NCBI GenBank assembly: GCA_947044405.1
Contig: CAMRHE010000508.1
Location: 946,001 to 1,010,000 of the forward strand
Length of the DNA stretch: 64,000 bases
Reading direction: 5' to 3'
Origin: Leptodactylus fallax
Lineage: Eukaryota; Chordata; Amphibia; Anura; Leptodactylidae
Under the pieces are notes generated by a model. The model ran no database searches. It was given only the letters and a program-made list of their open reading frames with translations, and was not told the DNA's origin. How positions within the stretch are numbered: the first letter of the stretch is position 1; each line of letters opens with the position of its first letter. A program made the position numbers and the translations under genes. This document shows positions 10,911 through 22,588 of the stretch, piece by piece.

Positions 10911-11460
10911 AGTGGGTAAATGAAAAATACCATCTTTTATACTGTCCTCTACTTTGATCCTGTCCTCTCTCATGACACCCAAATACTGTAAAAAATATAT
11001 AATGAACTCTTCTAAATTTCCCAAATCTCAGATCAGACTGGCTGTGTGGCAACTGGCTATAACAGCAGCTCTCCCCCACTGTTTATTATAATGGACCAGA
11101 CACACTAAACCAAGCTCCCTTAGTAAAAGTGGGAGAAAATAAACATCTGTGCAAAAGACTAGGGACCATAAAAAATTTTGTGGTTAATGTGCACAAGATA
11201 AAGACTAGGCAGAGCATCGCTGTGAGAAATGATGAGCTCAACCTTAGCGAAGAAAAACCAAGTGTAGCATTCATTTCTATGGGCAAAGAATTGAGACTTG
11301 AGCTTGACAGATATCCATTATATTAGACTGTGAGTTATGGTCAATGATCTCAATCTAAAGAATACTTTGCAAGAAACTTTGCAAGTTTCACGTGTTTCAT
11401 AGTTTATCGAGAAACTTCACGACCCGTCCAAGATTTAGAACTTCTCAATTTTTCCAGTTT
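10911..11460. other. Unique noncoding sequence
   Basis: Two opposite open frames at 11086-11326 (65-66 codons) have no recognisable motif. Confidence 0.4.
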
Positions 11461-11811
11461 TTATCGATATTTATTTTTGTCTGGAGTGCCAGTTACCCTG
11501 TGCAAGGTGACCATGACACAGCCTCCTCCATGTTTTACACCTACGCAATGATGTATAAATACCTTGTGTGATGTACCAAAAACGTCAAATTCATCAGTCC
11601 CTAAGACCTTCCTCCAGTCTTCTGTAGTCCACTGGAGATGCTGCTTGGCCCAGGCAAGTCTTTTTTTTATCTTAGCAGAGGTTTTTATGCAAACTTTTGA
11701 CTTGTCTTCTAATTTTTTAGTGGCCTTCGGTCTGCCAGACCTCTTTCTGTCAGAGTTTCCTCCAGTGTGCAAGTGCCTCTTGATGGTATAGGAAACTGTA
11801 CTGACTGCCAC
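11461..11811 (-). pseudogene. Tc1 transposase with an internal deletion
   Basis: Open for 116 codons. The N-terminal part STVSYTIKRHLHTGGN followed by RKRSGRPKATKKLEDK matches the end of the Tc1 helix-turn-helix region and its GRPK linker. It is joined directly to KKRLAWAKQHLQWTTEDWRK and GTDEFDVFG, which corresponds to the first catalytic Asp region (WTDESKFEVFG in relatives). The second DNA-binding helix-turn-helix and the spacer are therefore deleted in frame. The C-terminal catalytic motifs are missing after KHGGG. No activity is expected. Confidence 0.8.
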
Positions 11812-12060
11812 CTTGGCTTTCCTGGCAATTTCTCTGTAGGACAGAGGTTATTATTGTCTGTCTTCTTTTGTTAAATGTCTTTTTCTTATCATTATGATAG
11901 AAATGTGCTCTGTCCTGAAGAGCAAAACTGAGGTTGTAATGTAGTCTGATCCAACACTGGTGATAGAGTCAGAGGGTTTGAAAGTAATCTCCAAAAGATG
12001 AGACACCTGGTTACCAGGCACATATCTGACTACTGTGCTGTGATTATAATGAGCTGTGCA
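11461..12060 (-). mobile_element. Tc1-type element remnant, internally deleted
   Basis: Reads on the minus strand. The transposase fragment is at 11461-11811 and related noncoding 5' sequence continues to about 12060. The 22-bp minisatellite begins immediately beyond. A possible terminal repeat of this family (aaaacttttgatcaatagtg) lies at about 13015-13034, which suggests that the minisatellite may have expanded within or beside the element. Confidence 0.65.
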
Positions 12061-12072
12061 CTTGTGTGCATC

Positions 12073-12677
12073 ACATGACCATGGACCTTATTGCATGACC
12101 ATGGACCGTATATCACATGACCATGGACCGTATATGGCATGACCATGGACTGTATATGGCATGACCATGGACCGTATATCACATGACCATGGACCATATA
12201 TCACATGACCATGGACCATATATCGCACGGCCATAGACCATATATCGCATGACCATGGACCTTATTGCATGACCATGGAACGTATATCATATGACGATGG
12301 ACCGTGTATGGCATGACCATGGACCATATATTGCATGGCCATAGACTGTATATCGCATGACCATAGACCTTATATCGCATGACCATGGACCGTATATGGC
12401 ATGACCATGGATCATATATCGCATGACCATGGAACATATATCACATGGCCATAGACCGTATATGGCATGACCATGGACCGTATATCACATGACCATGGAC
12501 CGTATATCACATGACTATGGACCTTATATCGCATGGCCATAGACCGTATATGGCATGACCATGGACCGTATATCGCATGACCATGGACCGTATATCACAT
12601 GACCATGGACCGTATATCGCATGACTATGGACCTTATATCGCATGACCATGGACCATATATCACATGACCGTGGAAT
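12073..12677. repeat. Minisatellite, 22-bp unit, about 27 copies
   Basis: Unit catgaccatggaccgtatat plus two bases, with variants such as gcatggccatagacc. Each standard unit contains the NcoI-type palindrome CCATGG inside ACCATGG. Short minus-strand open frames here are a by-product of the repeat. Confidence 0.95.
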
Positions 12678-13042
12678 GATTTTTATTCACTGACAGTAAG
12701 CAGTATGAATGAGAACAAGCAGAGATCTAGAAAACCAGGAGGAATTGATACAGAAAGTATATTGGAGAATTGTACAACTTTTCATTATATAAACAGTAAG
12801 ATTTGTCTCACAATATTGGTCTGAAACTGGACAACCCCTTTCATGTTTTCCATGAAAAAAAAAAAACCCTTTGGCTAAAACCAAAAATTCAGACTATTGT
12901 TGTGTTTGAGGTTAAAAATTCATATTATTTCTATGCTTTTAACTTACCTTTGAACCATTGCACATTTTTGCTGTCCTAGAACTAAAATTAAAAAAAAAAA
13001 ATTTGAAGAATTCTAAAACTTTTGATCAATAGTGAGTGTATA
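12678..13042. other. Possible Tc1-type terminal sequence
   Basis: AT-rich DNA ending in gaattctaaaacttttgatc and aatagtgagtgta, resembling the end of a Tc1-type inverted repeat. The matching opposite end was not found. Confidence 0.35.
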
Positions 13043-13713
13043 CTTATTGGTAATAGCCACGATAACTATATAAAGCCCTGGGGGTAACAGGCTAATTAAT
13101 ATTCGTTATATTTTTGTGAATTTACACATAATTATTAATAGATTGCAATGAATCCAACTTTGTCCCTGTCCAAGGTGCTGAACCCACTTGTAGCCACTTG
13201 TACAATTACCATTAGATATTGTCGGCTCCTTTATACATTTACTTTATCCCTACATTAAATCCACACAAATCAAAGTGAATATTTATCAGGCGGATCAATG
13301 ATCCCTTTAGCAGCTCAGACACCGCTACATTATCAATGAGCGCACCATGATGACAAGGTTTGGTTATGTTGGACAATTCATTTACAATGGGCAGGATCTT
13401 TGGCCCTCCCGGGATGCTACATCGCCAGCTGCTATTGTCAGGAATGCAAAGTGAAGTTTTACATATTTCCTATAGAAATCAATTTATGGCTCTATAACAC
13501 ATGGACACCAGGGGTCCCCAAATGCCACTCTGGGAGGTGTTCAGGCTCCTCTGCTTTGACATATCTTCAAGAAGAATGTAAAACATGAGCAACATTCTTG
13601 TCACTCACAAGTAAACCAACTTTCTCTATAGGACATGTCAATATGTTGCAAGTTCATAAATGAAGCCAGTAAGTAGAAGCTCTCTGTTCGGCCAGTGATC
13701 CATTGCAGATTGA
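13043..13713. other. Unique block, candidate conserved noncoding element
   Basis: AT-rich sequence free of visible repeats, with ggctaattaatattcgtt and aattattaatagattgcaat (homeodomain-type TAATTA cores) followed by a balanced-composition segment to about 13390. It lies 3' of EXOC6B, in the interval that in mammals separates it from CYP26B1. Conservation cannot be judged without alignment. Confidence 0.3.
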
Positions 13714-14790
13714 CTCTAACCTATCTGCAGAGCTGTAATGATATGCTGGTTCTGGTGACACTAACCTATCTATCTGCAGGGCTGGGGTGATATGCTGGTT
13801 CTGGTGACACTAACCTATCTATCTGCAGGGCTGGGGTGATATGCTGGTTCTGGTGACACTAACCTATCTATCTGCAGGGCTGGGGTGATACGCTGGTTCT
13901 GGTGACAGTAACCTATCTATCTGCAGGGCTGGGGTGATATGCTGGTTCTGGTGACAGTAACCTATCTATCTGCAGGGCTGGGGAGATATGCTGGTTCTGG
14001 TGACACTAACCTATCTATCTGCAGGGCTGGGGTGATATGCTGGTTCTGGTGACACTAACCTATCTATCTGCAGGGCTGGGGTGATATGCTGGTTCTGGTG
14101 ACACTAACCTATCTATCTGCAGGGCTGGGGTGATATGCTGGTTCTGGTGACACTAACCTATCTATCTGCAGGGCTGTAATGATATGCTGGTTCTGGTGAC
14201 ACTAACCTATCTATCTGCAGGGCTGGGGTGATATGCTGGTTCTGGTGACACTAACCTATCTATCTGCAGGGCTGGGGTGATATGCTGGTTCTGGTGACAC
14301 TAACCTATCTATCTGCAGGGCTGGGGTGATATGCTGGTTCTGGTGACACTAACCTATCTATCTGCAGGGCTGGGGTGATATGCTGGTACTGGTGACACTA
14401 ACCTATCTATCTGCAGGGCTGGGGTGATATGCTGGTTCTGGTGACCCTAACCTATCTATCTGCAGGGCTGGGGTGATATGCTGGTTCTGGTGACACTAAC
14501 CTATCTATCTGCAGGGCTGGGGCGATAGGCTGGCTCTGGTGACACTAACCTATCTATCTGCAGGGCTGGGGTGATATGCTGGTTCTGGTCTCACTAACCT
14601 ATCTATCTGCAGGGCTGGGGTGATATGCTGGTTCTGGTGACACTAACCTATCTATCTGCGGGGCTGGGGTGATATGCTGGTTCTGGTCTCACTAACCTAT
14701 CTATCTGCAGGGCTGGGGTGATATGCTGGTTCTGGTGACACTAACCTATCTATCTGCAGGGCTGGAGTGATACGTTGGTGCTGGTGACAT
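13714..14790 (+). repeat. Minisatellite, 49-bp unit, about 22 copies
   Basis: Highly homogeneous tandem repeat with a period of exactly 49 bp. The unit is gctggggtgatatgctggtt, then ctggtgacac, then taacctatctatctgcagg. Every unit contains ctaacctatctatctgcagg, which looks like a branch point, pyrimidine-rich tract and 3' splice site on the plus strand. High similarity between copies implies recent expansion or gene conversion. Confidence 0.97.
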
Positions 14791-15527
14791 AATCCCTTTA
14801 AGTCTCTGCATTAGAAAAAAGATAGAACACCACTTAAAATTTACAATGAATCCTATAAAAGAGAAAAGCATTCCGCCAGATCAAAAAAAAGTCACTTGGC
14901 CACAAAAAGCCCCAAAATCAATTTCTCTCTAGATGTTATAGAGCCCTCGATATAATACACATAACATTCATGGTCAATTAAAAACACAGAATGTGAAAAA
15001 GTGACAGCAAGTTCTATGACCGCTCTGTGACACTCTTGTTTACCTTCACCCAATGATTGTCTGGTGTCCCACACAGAGATATGTACCTCGAGGTGACATT
15101 CTAAATGTATTGCACCTACGGGTATATCGTGACTATGTGCTGCCATTATATACATTTTCAGCATAATTTCCATAAATAATCACCATTTATGTAATGTAAC
15201 ACCTCTTACTCATTCTGATGGAATTATGATTAAAGACAGGCAGCATAGCTAAAATACTAAGACATGAGAACAAGCCAAATATATCTCGCCTGAACTTCAA
15301 CCTTTACAAAGGTCCTCCACCTCAAGTCATATGCAGAAAAATCTGATTACTATAGCAGGAAGAGATGAGCCGTGACAGGTCCAATAAACACCATCTGACA
15401 GCCAAAAACTTGGGGTTATCACACAGTACAAATCTATCAAAAACTTGTTAGTGTCAAATTTTTAGCTCACATGGAGACTGGCATGGAGCTGAAAGCTAAC
15501 GTAGAGGCAAGGAGTAGAGGCAAGGAG
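14791..15527. other. Unique noncoding sequence
   Basis: Starts with aatcccttta, a short motif also bordering other repeats in the window. A 93-codon minus-strand open frame (14892-15173) shows no recognisable domain. A 15-bp motif (gtagaggcaaggagt) is duplicated at about 15501-15529. Confidence 0.4.
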
Positions 15528-16091
15528 TAGAAATGAACGAATTTCCGAAATTTGTTTCAGGTCTGATTTGATCTAATCAGCCATCAGATTTTATTCACTC
15601 CCAATCGCTTGCCCTGAAAGGTCATGTATGACCCACTCTAAGGGCTCCTAGGAACACTGGGTCATGTAATGTTTTCTATAGTCAGCAGGCCCCCATAGCA
15701 CTGGTAAATTACCTGTGAGATCAGGAGGGTGTAGCGACCTGAGGGCTGGGGGGTTCGATCACATGACCTGGGGAACCAGGCACCAGGCTGGATCCTCCGG
15801 GGTCATGATGAAGAATCCGCCAGATACAGCAAGCTAAACTTAAGCCCCCAGACAATCCCTTTTTTGACTTGGAAATGTCAAAGGCATACATAGGTATACC
15901 AAGGATTTTGCCGAAGGGAAGATCACTGAGGTCTTGATCCTTCTCCGTCTTCTTTTGATCTATAAAATAGCCAATGCCACTTTGAGCGACTCTTGCAGAT
16001 GAATCACAAAATTTTTGGATTCCGTGAATTCAAAACTTTTGGAAAATTCTGAACAAATTTGACTCACGCCGAATCAATTGGTTCCTCTCTA
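15528..16091. mobile_element. Old hAT-type MITE, related to 16677-17083
   Basis: The left end tagaaatgaacgaatt and the right end aattggttcctctcta are imperfect inverted repeats (13 of 16 match). The flanking 8-mers gcaaggag and gcgaggct agree at five of eight positions, compatible with a decayed 8-bp target duplication. The interior is noncoding. Confidence 0.5.
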
Positions 16092-16262
16092 GCGAGGCTT
16101 GTGATGGAACTCAAACTACTTAGTAATACTTGCCCTCATGCAAACTGAGCCTTAAGTGTAAAAAATGCAGGAAAATTTACGTTTCTGGCTAAAAGTCTAA
16201 CCCAAGCAGGGCCTGAGCCACACAACAAGCCCAAAAAATGAAAGCTGAAGATGTGGAGAGTG

Positions 16263-16660
16263 TAGAGATGGGCGAACCGATTTGTTTTAAGCCAGGTTCG
16301 ACCAGAATATTCCAAATTGTTTGGTTTTTAACAAAACCAAAGAACTCGGGATTCGTCTCGGACGAAACTAAAATGGTTGCCGCAACATGGATTACGGTAA
16401 GTTATTATACTCTGGTGTCTAAAGACAAAAAAAAAAAATCAAAAACATTTATACTCACCTTCCCTCAGCTCTTTTGGTCCTCCTTGCGGCGTCCATACAT
16501 ACCAATATCTACGTAGATTCTCCAAAGCTTTTAATTTTTTTACTAAGAGATCAAAAATCTACTTGATGCAGATGTCTGGAGTCAAGTACTCAAAAAATGT
16601 CCCAATTAGTCACAAGGATGAGATTAAATGTGTGACTACTCATCGTCACTCATGATTCCT
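16263..16660. mobile_element. Partial hAT-type MITE of the same family
   Basis: The left end tagagatgggcgaaccga at 16263 matches the end of the intact copy at 16677, but no matching right end is visible before the next copy. It is probably truncated. It includes an oligo-A tract near 16428. Confidence 0.5.
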
Positions 16661-16668
16661 CCTTGTAT

Positions 16669-17091
16669 GTGGTGACTAGAGATGAGCGAATTTCTCAAAA
16701 GTTCGGTTCGGCAGTTTGATTCGAAATTCCCAAAAAATTTGCTTCGATCCGAATTACTTCGCGGCGAATAAACAGCTATTTGTGGGCTGCAGAGAGCCGG
16801 GGTGGGCGGCAAAATGGCGGAAGCCCTTGGATGCCGCGGTCATGTTTCTCTCTCTCTTCAGCACGGACAACTTTTATTCATGTGGAAGGATCTGCTAACA
16901 AGCAAAGACACGCCTGCCCAATGACATCACTAGAGAATATCATGTGACCGTCTGATGTCACAAAGGTCCTTACTAAAGATTTGTTACCACGAAGCATCAA
17001 GAGATCCGGAATCGTGAAGAATCGAAAATTTCCTGAAATTCGGATCGAATTCCACTTCTGCAGAATCGATTCACTCATCTCTAGTGGTGAC
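16669..17091. mobile_element. hAT-type MITE with perfect 8-bp target duplication
   Basis: The element proper is 16677-17083 (407 bp). It begins tagagatgagcgaat and ends attcactcatctcta, inverted repeats of each other with one mismatch. The 8-mer gtggtgac occurs immediately on both sides (16669-16676 and 17084-17091), the target-site length expected for hAT transposases. There is no transposase, so it must have moved in trans. The intact ends and perfect duplication suggest that it is the youngest of three related copies in 1.6 kb. Confidence 0.9.
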
Positions 17092-18059
17092 TACTATTAC
17101 AGGACCAGACTGGATTCAGTGATCTCCAGAGAACCGTCCATTAAGTCACTGATGTTTCTAAAGGCAACTGCATGGTGAGAGGCTGGACATTATACACCGG
17201 GGGCAAGGGTTCTAAATTCAAGGATTACAAATTAATTCTTACAGGTTTGAGGTCATTGCTTGCCAATCTGAGTTACCACCCATCTGATTAGATACTGCAT
17301 TTCCAGTTGGTGGCACTTTCTGATACTCAGTGCCTATACTACACACAGTTCCCACTGTTCATAGCACTGGCATCAGAGCCAGCTCAAGAATTGCCCAAGT
17401 AGTATGTAAAGCTGCCCACTCCCTTCTTGGCACCACCTTCATAAACTCATTCCTCTGAAGAAACAGGTCAAATGAAGAGTGTTTGAGCTGTGGAAGCTCA
17501 ATGCATGTCCATGACCACCGACATCCCACTCCTCCTGGAGGTCACAGTCACAAGGTTGCTCACAGTCTCCATCGTGCTCTTGTGCAGTCCTCCCACTGCT
17601 GCTCATGTCTTCTTCTTCTTCCTCCTGCTCTGCAGTCCCATAGGGAGCATTCACACATACTGCCCCAGGACCAGTATACACACAGGCTAATGTGCCAATC
17701 CCCAGTGGTCTCTGATTATATAAGATATCTTTACCTACTGGAAGGTGCTTGAGCAATTTTAGTTCCTAGGTTGCTAGCCCCGGTGAAGATGTTCCTGTGA
17801 CATATTACTTGCTTTACCTTCGTCGGTTTCCTGACTTTAAATCTTGGCTTACTGTTCTGACCTACTGCCTGGATCACTGACTATGCACAATCTCTGCCAG
17901 CCCTGACTTTGGCTTTCCTCACTGCCAACCACTGGTGTCTTTCACCCCAACTGGCTCAGCTGTCACCACATGACTATTGCAGAAGGTGGCAACTTGGAGG
18001 TTCCTTGCAGTAAAGTCCAGATCCCCATTTGAAAGTTAAAGGGTGAAAACCAGTGGATC
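17092..18059. other. Noncoding sequence, possibly LTR-derived in part
   Basis: CT-rich and CA-rich sequence. Open frames at 17439-17756 on both strands overlap each other and have no domain. The stretch from about 17780 to 17950, with repeated CTGACC/CTGCC motifs, resembles LTR sequence of frog retroelements in style, but this is only an impression. Confidence 0.3.
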
Positions 18060-18268
18060 ACTTAGACCAGTGATTCCCAAAGTGGTCCAGGTGGACCCCC
18101 AGGGGTCCACGGGAGACTCGACGGGGGTCTACGTTAGATCTAATCTTCACATTTTTTGACGAGTTTTGGGAATATGGTAGAATTGTAGCAGCAGGGGGTC
18201 CACCGAAACCAGTAAAATTTTGAAAGTGGTCTACGAGAAAAAAAAGTTTGGGAACCTCTGACTTAGAC
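18060..18268. mobile_element. Short hAT-type nonautonomous element with perfect 8-bp target duplication
   Basis: The element proper is 18068-18260 (193 bp). It begins cagtgattcccaaagtgg and ends aagtttgggaacctctg, an inverted pair typical of hAT termini (CAG...CTG). The 8-mer acttagac flanks it on both sides (18060-18067 and 18261-18268). The interior is noncoding. Confidence 0.92.
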
Positions 18269-19167
18269 TGAAGTCTGAAGGAGAGCCGAGAGTCAAACCA
18301 TCTTGGAGACACAGTGGGTCAACAACCCGACGACACAGTGTAGGACTCCTTTGGATGTGACGTCAGAAGTGATATCTCGCACTTTGACAAGTACTCAATT
18401 CATTGACCATAATTTCCTCATTCTGTTTTACAGAAGAGCTTGCAATGAAAACAGAGGAAAAAACAAACAAACCTTGTACCATCATGAACCGGTCTTCCTT
18501 CATTTCTACGGTCCTGTATTTCTTTTCTGCTATGGTAACAGCGTACAATTTCATCCTTTACACAAGCAGCTCGTGTATAAGCAGTTTGTGGTTTTTGGGA
18601 GGAAGTGCCCTATAGCAGGAGCAATTTGCAAAATATACCAATTCTTTTGAATTATATTCCACGCCTGGTATGCATCACTTCCATATTGCATAATAAATGG
18701 TCCATTCGATTCTAATGAATCTTTTTATTTCTCTGTCTTTTCTACAGAATATTCTTATTTCAATTGTAAATAATGTTTTTGCTCTTCTTTAATTTCTAGA
18801 GAAATATTATTCAATTGTGATGAATCTTTTTGCTTTTCTGCAGAAAAGAAAAATGCAGGATGTGACGAAGAAAATCCTCAGGAAAATGGTCTCTATAGTA
18901 TATACAGCATAGCTCTTTGAGATGTAGGATTACAAGTATAAGGTGTCATTTGTAATGTTTTTATTGTTTTTTACATGATTTTTTTATGGTGAGAGGTTAT
19001 AAACCTGAATGTATAGGACACACCTTCATCTCTCGAAAGAAGCAGTCAGATGAAACCTGGGGCCCAATTTATTTATCCTTACGAGTATAATAATGTCAAT
19101 TTTCCGGACTTGGTTTTGTACAGTATTGCACTGTGCTTCGGCCTATCTACTGCTTTATGTTAGTGAG
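18269..19167. other. Unique AT-rich noncoding sequence
   Basis: Open frames at 18303-18650 on both strands overlap and lack domains. The sequence around 18715-18845 contains the repeated motif gatgaatctttttg or aatgaatctttttat and several tttctacag/tttctgcag strings, but no exon is recognisable. Confidence 0.4.
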
Positions 19168-19700
19168 AAGATTCTGTGTAATAAGGTGCCATCTGATGAA
19201 GATTGGTCATGAAGGTCTGAGATTATAATGGTCCATAAACATAGGAGGAGATGCTGCTGCTTTATTGCAGAGTAAGAGAACAGTTACCATATATAGTTTT
19301 GTCTAGTCCTTTACTTCAAGCAGAAAAGGAAAACTGAAGATACTATGCAATAAGGTTCTGACCTGAAGTGGCATTGGGATTGGTTATGAAGGTCTAAGAT
19401 TACAACAGGTCATAAACATCTAAGAGAAGATAATGCTGCATTATCGCAGAGTGAGAATAGTACCGTGTTACCATATATGGTTTCATCTAGTCCTTTACTT
19501 CAAGCAGAAAAGGAAAATTGAAGATTCTATGTAATAAACTCCAGACTTGAAGTGGATTTGGTATTGGTTATGGAGGCCTGAGATTATAATGGGTCATAAA
19601 TGTCTAAGAGAAGATGCTGCTGCAGAGTGTGAGAATAGTGCTGTGTTAACATATGGGGTTACATCTACAGCGCTTCACTTTGGAAGAGGAATTGAAGGTT
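19168..19700. repeat. Three tandem copies of a roughly 180-bp unit
   Basis: The motif gtctgagattataatgg and its variants recur at about 19215, 19392 and 19576, and ctagtcctttacttcaagca recurs between them. The copies have diverged by substitutions and small indels, so this is an old local triplication. Confidence 0.85.
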
Positions 19701-20149
19701 TTGGTTCTATGCCCCATGCCCATCACTGCAAGGAATATGAAATCGAAAAGATTATTCTGACATTCGTATTAATAGAGGCATTTCCAGACGACTATCGGTG
19801 TTCTTTCGAACTCCTTCTGTAGTCCTGTCTTCTCTGTTATCTGGGTGTTCATTTAATAATGTTTATCTATAGCCAAAGGGAAACTTACCAGCTATTCAGT
19901 GATTCATGGCTTTGATACAGACAACTGCACTTTGGGCGTTGCTGTGAAGACCAGATAAAGGTCCTAACCTAGCCAGATATTCTCACTATGTGAGACCTCG
20001 GGACGGGGTGGAGGATTGCCATCTGTCAAGGTGTTTGTTCACAATGACTTTACATTCGGCCCGAGGCGTTCTTGTCTGAACTTCAAAAGTAAATAGCTGA
20101 CAAACTCAAGGGTAAGATATGTCATCGATTTAATACCAGTAGGGCTGGA
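19701..20149. other. Unique noncoding sequence
   Basis: No gene or repeat recognised. Confidence 0.4.
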
Positions 20150-20460
20150 ATTAAAGGGAACCTGTCACGTTGAATATGGTGGGAGGAAAGTATTAAGGAT
20201 GGTGTTTCTTACGCCAGTCTTAACCTATTCCCATGCTCTGGCCTTTTAGTAATTCTAGTGCACCATGGGAGGTCCACCGAGCAGGAACTGATATCAGCTA
20301 TAGTAAATATGTCAGGCTGAGGCATCTCCGCCTCATCAATTTTCTTAGAAATTGGTGAGATGAGCACAGTAAGAGTAATGTGGTGTATCTTTGGCACAAA
20401 AAAGAGCTGTGTGCCAAATATATGCCCCATCTACATCAGTTTTCAGGCCTAGATGGAATA
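20150..20460. repeat. Probable dispersed repeat starting ttaaagggaacctgtcac
   Basis: The start motif at about 20152 is one I recall at the edge of very abundant frog dispersed repeats. The body is noncoding and its right boundary is uncertain. Confidence 0.4.
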
Positions 20461-22316
20461 GTCAATTACCCCTAGTGTCTGATCTGCAGCATGGCACAGA
20501 ACAAGAGGAGCTGAGCAGATTGATTCAGTTTTGTGGGAAACAATTCTGTGAAATCCCTGCTCTTTTTATGCATAGGAGTCCAGTGGGAGGTCCTACTCAG
20601 TGAGAGTCCGCCTTCCCTGTATGTGTGTGCCAATCATAGGGTCTCCACCATGGGGGAAGATGGACATGTTCCAGATGGTTACCCATCTCTTTATAATTCC
20701 AGAGAACAGCCCAGCCTATGGCACCAAACAAAAACGTTAAGAAATTGGGTTAGGCTAGAGATACACAGCGACAAAAGTCATGTAACTAATACAATTGTGC
20801 AAACAGTTGCGTGACTTGACTATGGCTAACTTTTGCCCAACTTTTTTTCCCGAGCTGTGATTGGGTTGTACGCAGTAAGCAACTTGCGACAAAAATCCAA
20901 CATGCTGAAGTCATTTTCCAACTCCCATGAGGAGAGTCACTATATGTAAATGATCATAATGATCAACTCCACACATTACCGGGCCCTTATAAATATTTAC
21001 ATCACCCCCATCACCGTGATCTATACATAATAGATGTATGTTTACCGAACGAGATTTTGACTAACAATCTAACATGTATGGGGTCCTCACAACTCCTCCC
21101 TACAGGCAGATGTTGTGAAAAATAAGGTTTGGGCAGGTATCTTCCCTAGTTCTGTGGTGGAAAATTCCAAATTTTGATACCGTTGTAAGTGTGGCTGAGC
21201 TTCTTGCTCGAATTCCATCATCATGGTTCTTACTTATGCAAATAAACTTTCTTGTTGACTCATAAATCCTATTCCACTAATCTGCCTCAGTCAGTCAGTC
21301 TTGAAATTCCACAGAGACAAGCGGCATGACGTGTGAAGACCACAATTTGGCCGTGAAGACCACATAACCTCTCATATGAATGACATTTCTGAATCTGGAG
21401 TGGTGCGTATGCCAGTGCTGAAGGCTTACTAGCATTCAATTAGAGACCTGAAAAATATCTTGCCATGTATGACCCCTGAGAGCGCACAGTAGAACCATGA
21501 AGAGTCACAAGACATCCTACAGCCATAAAAGACTGAGTTAACATCTTCTGGACAGGCTGTACGAAGAAGATTTGAAGTCATTGAAAGGACATCATACAGA
21601 TATAGTAGGCCCCTATGTGGAGGAGAAAGGTAAAGAAAGAAAACAGACAACTTTCTGCATTTAGTTAGTTTATTCTTGCTCTGTAAGGAAGATAATATAA
21701 TACAAGGTGTGGAAAGCAATTTATAACATTTCCAGTCAACAAAAATCCTAACAGTGTGACACCCGGTACCTCCTGGTTAACATTCCACAGGTGTAAATAC
21801 CTGCCCTGAACCTACTATACCTCCAGGGTGTGACTTCTCAATTCTGCTGAAAAACAATAAAACCTGGGGAGGCTCCGACCACATCATCATGGCCTCCACC
21901 TTAAAAAAAAAAATAGCTGAAGGGTAAGTCTCCTCTCTGACAGAAGAGGAGTTCAAAGTGCGCTGTTGCAAGCGGGATCCTGATCCCCTTACACCCTTGA
22001 CCATTCCCGTTTGCTACAATACAAGTTTCCCTTTGTCATCCTGGTTACTGTATTGTCAAGTAGGTTTATTACAGTCATCATGGTGGGAAAATGACGCACA
22101 AGGAGTCGCCATTTTATGCAGTCCCTCTCGTGGCAGAAAGTGCGTGAAAAAGGACATGTTGAGTTTTTGCTGCTTTTTTGGTGCAGATTTTGATGTTTGG
22201 AGCCAAAGATGGGAATGAATTCAAGAGGAGCAGGAAAGGGAAGGTCTTCTACTTCTCCTTCCCGCTTGATTCAGTCCTGGCTTTTGGCTCAAAAACAAAC
22301 AAACAAAAAATTCAAT
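20461..22316. other. Unique noncoding sequence
   Basis: Several open frames of 70-96 codons (20533-20814, 21429-21719, 21777-22218) have no recognisable domain and overlap frames on the other strand. No gene supported. Confidence 0.4.
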
Positions 22317-22588
22317 GGCCCAGATTTACTAATAGTTAGCCAGTATAAACTTGGGTCTGAAAATTCACCAGATTTATCATCCATCGGTCATGTGATAAAT
22401 CGGACAAATCTTTACACTAATTCAAGTTTACACCTGTTTTAAATTGGCTGAGCTGTAATTTAATGAGACAATTTTGCTGTGTTTAAGCCACACCCACATG
22501 TCTAGCAAATAAAAAAAACAAAAAAAAACAGCCCAAACTATATGAGCCAGGATGCGTCCAGTTGTAGCCACAACAGTAAATCTGGGCC
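22317..22588. mobile_element. MITE with 14-bp inverted repeats ggcccagatttact
   Basis: The left end ggcccagatttact (22317-22330) is the exact reverse complement of agtaaatctgggcc (22575-22588). The flanks read ...aat and aat..., allowing a 3-bp target duplication. The 272-bp interior is noncoding and contains an A-rich stretch. The short target duplication would fit a PIF/Harbinger-like source, which is inference. Confidence 0.8.

Noticed and set aside
17439..17756. Overlapping 105- and 89-codon frames on opposite strands
   Set aside because: Mirror frames in CT/GA-rich DNA, without domains.
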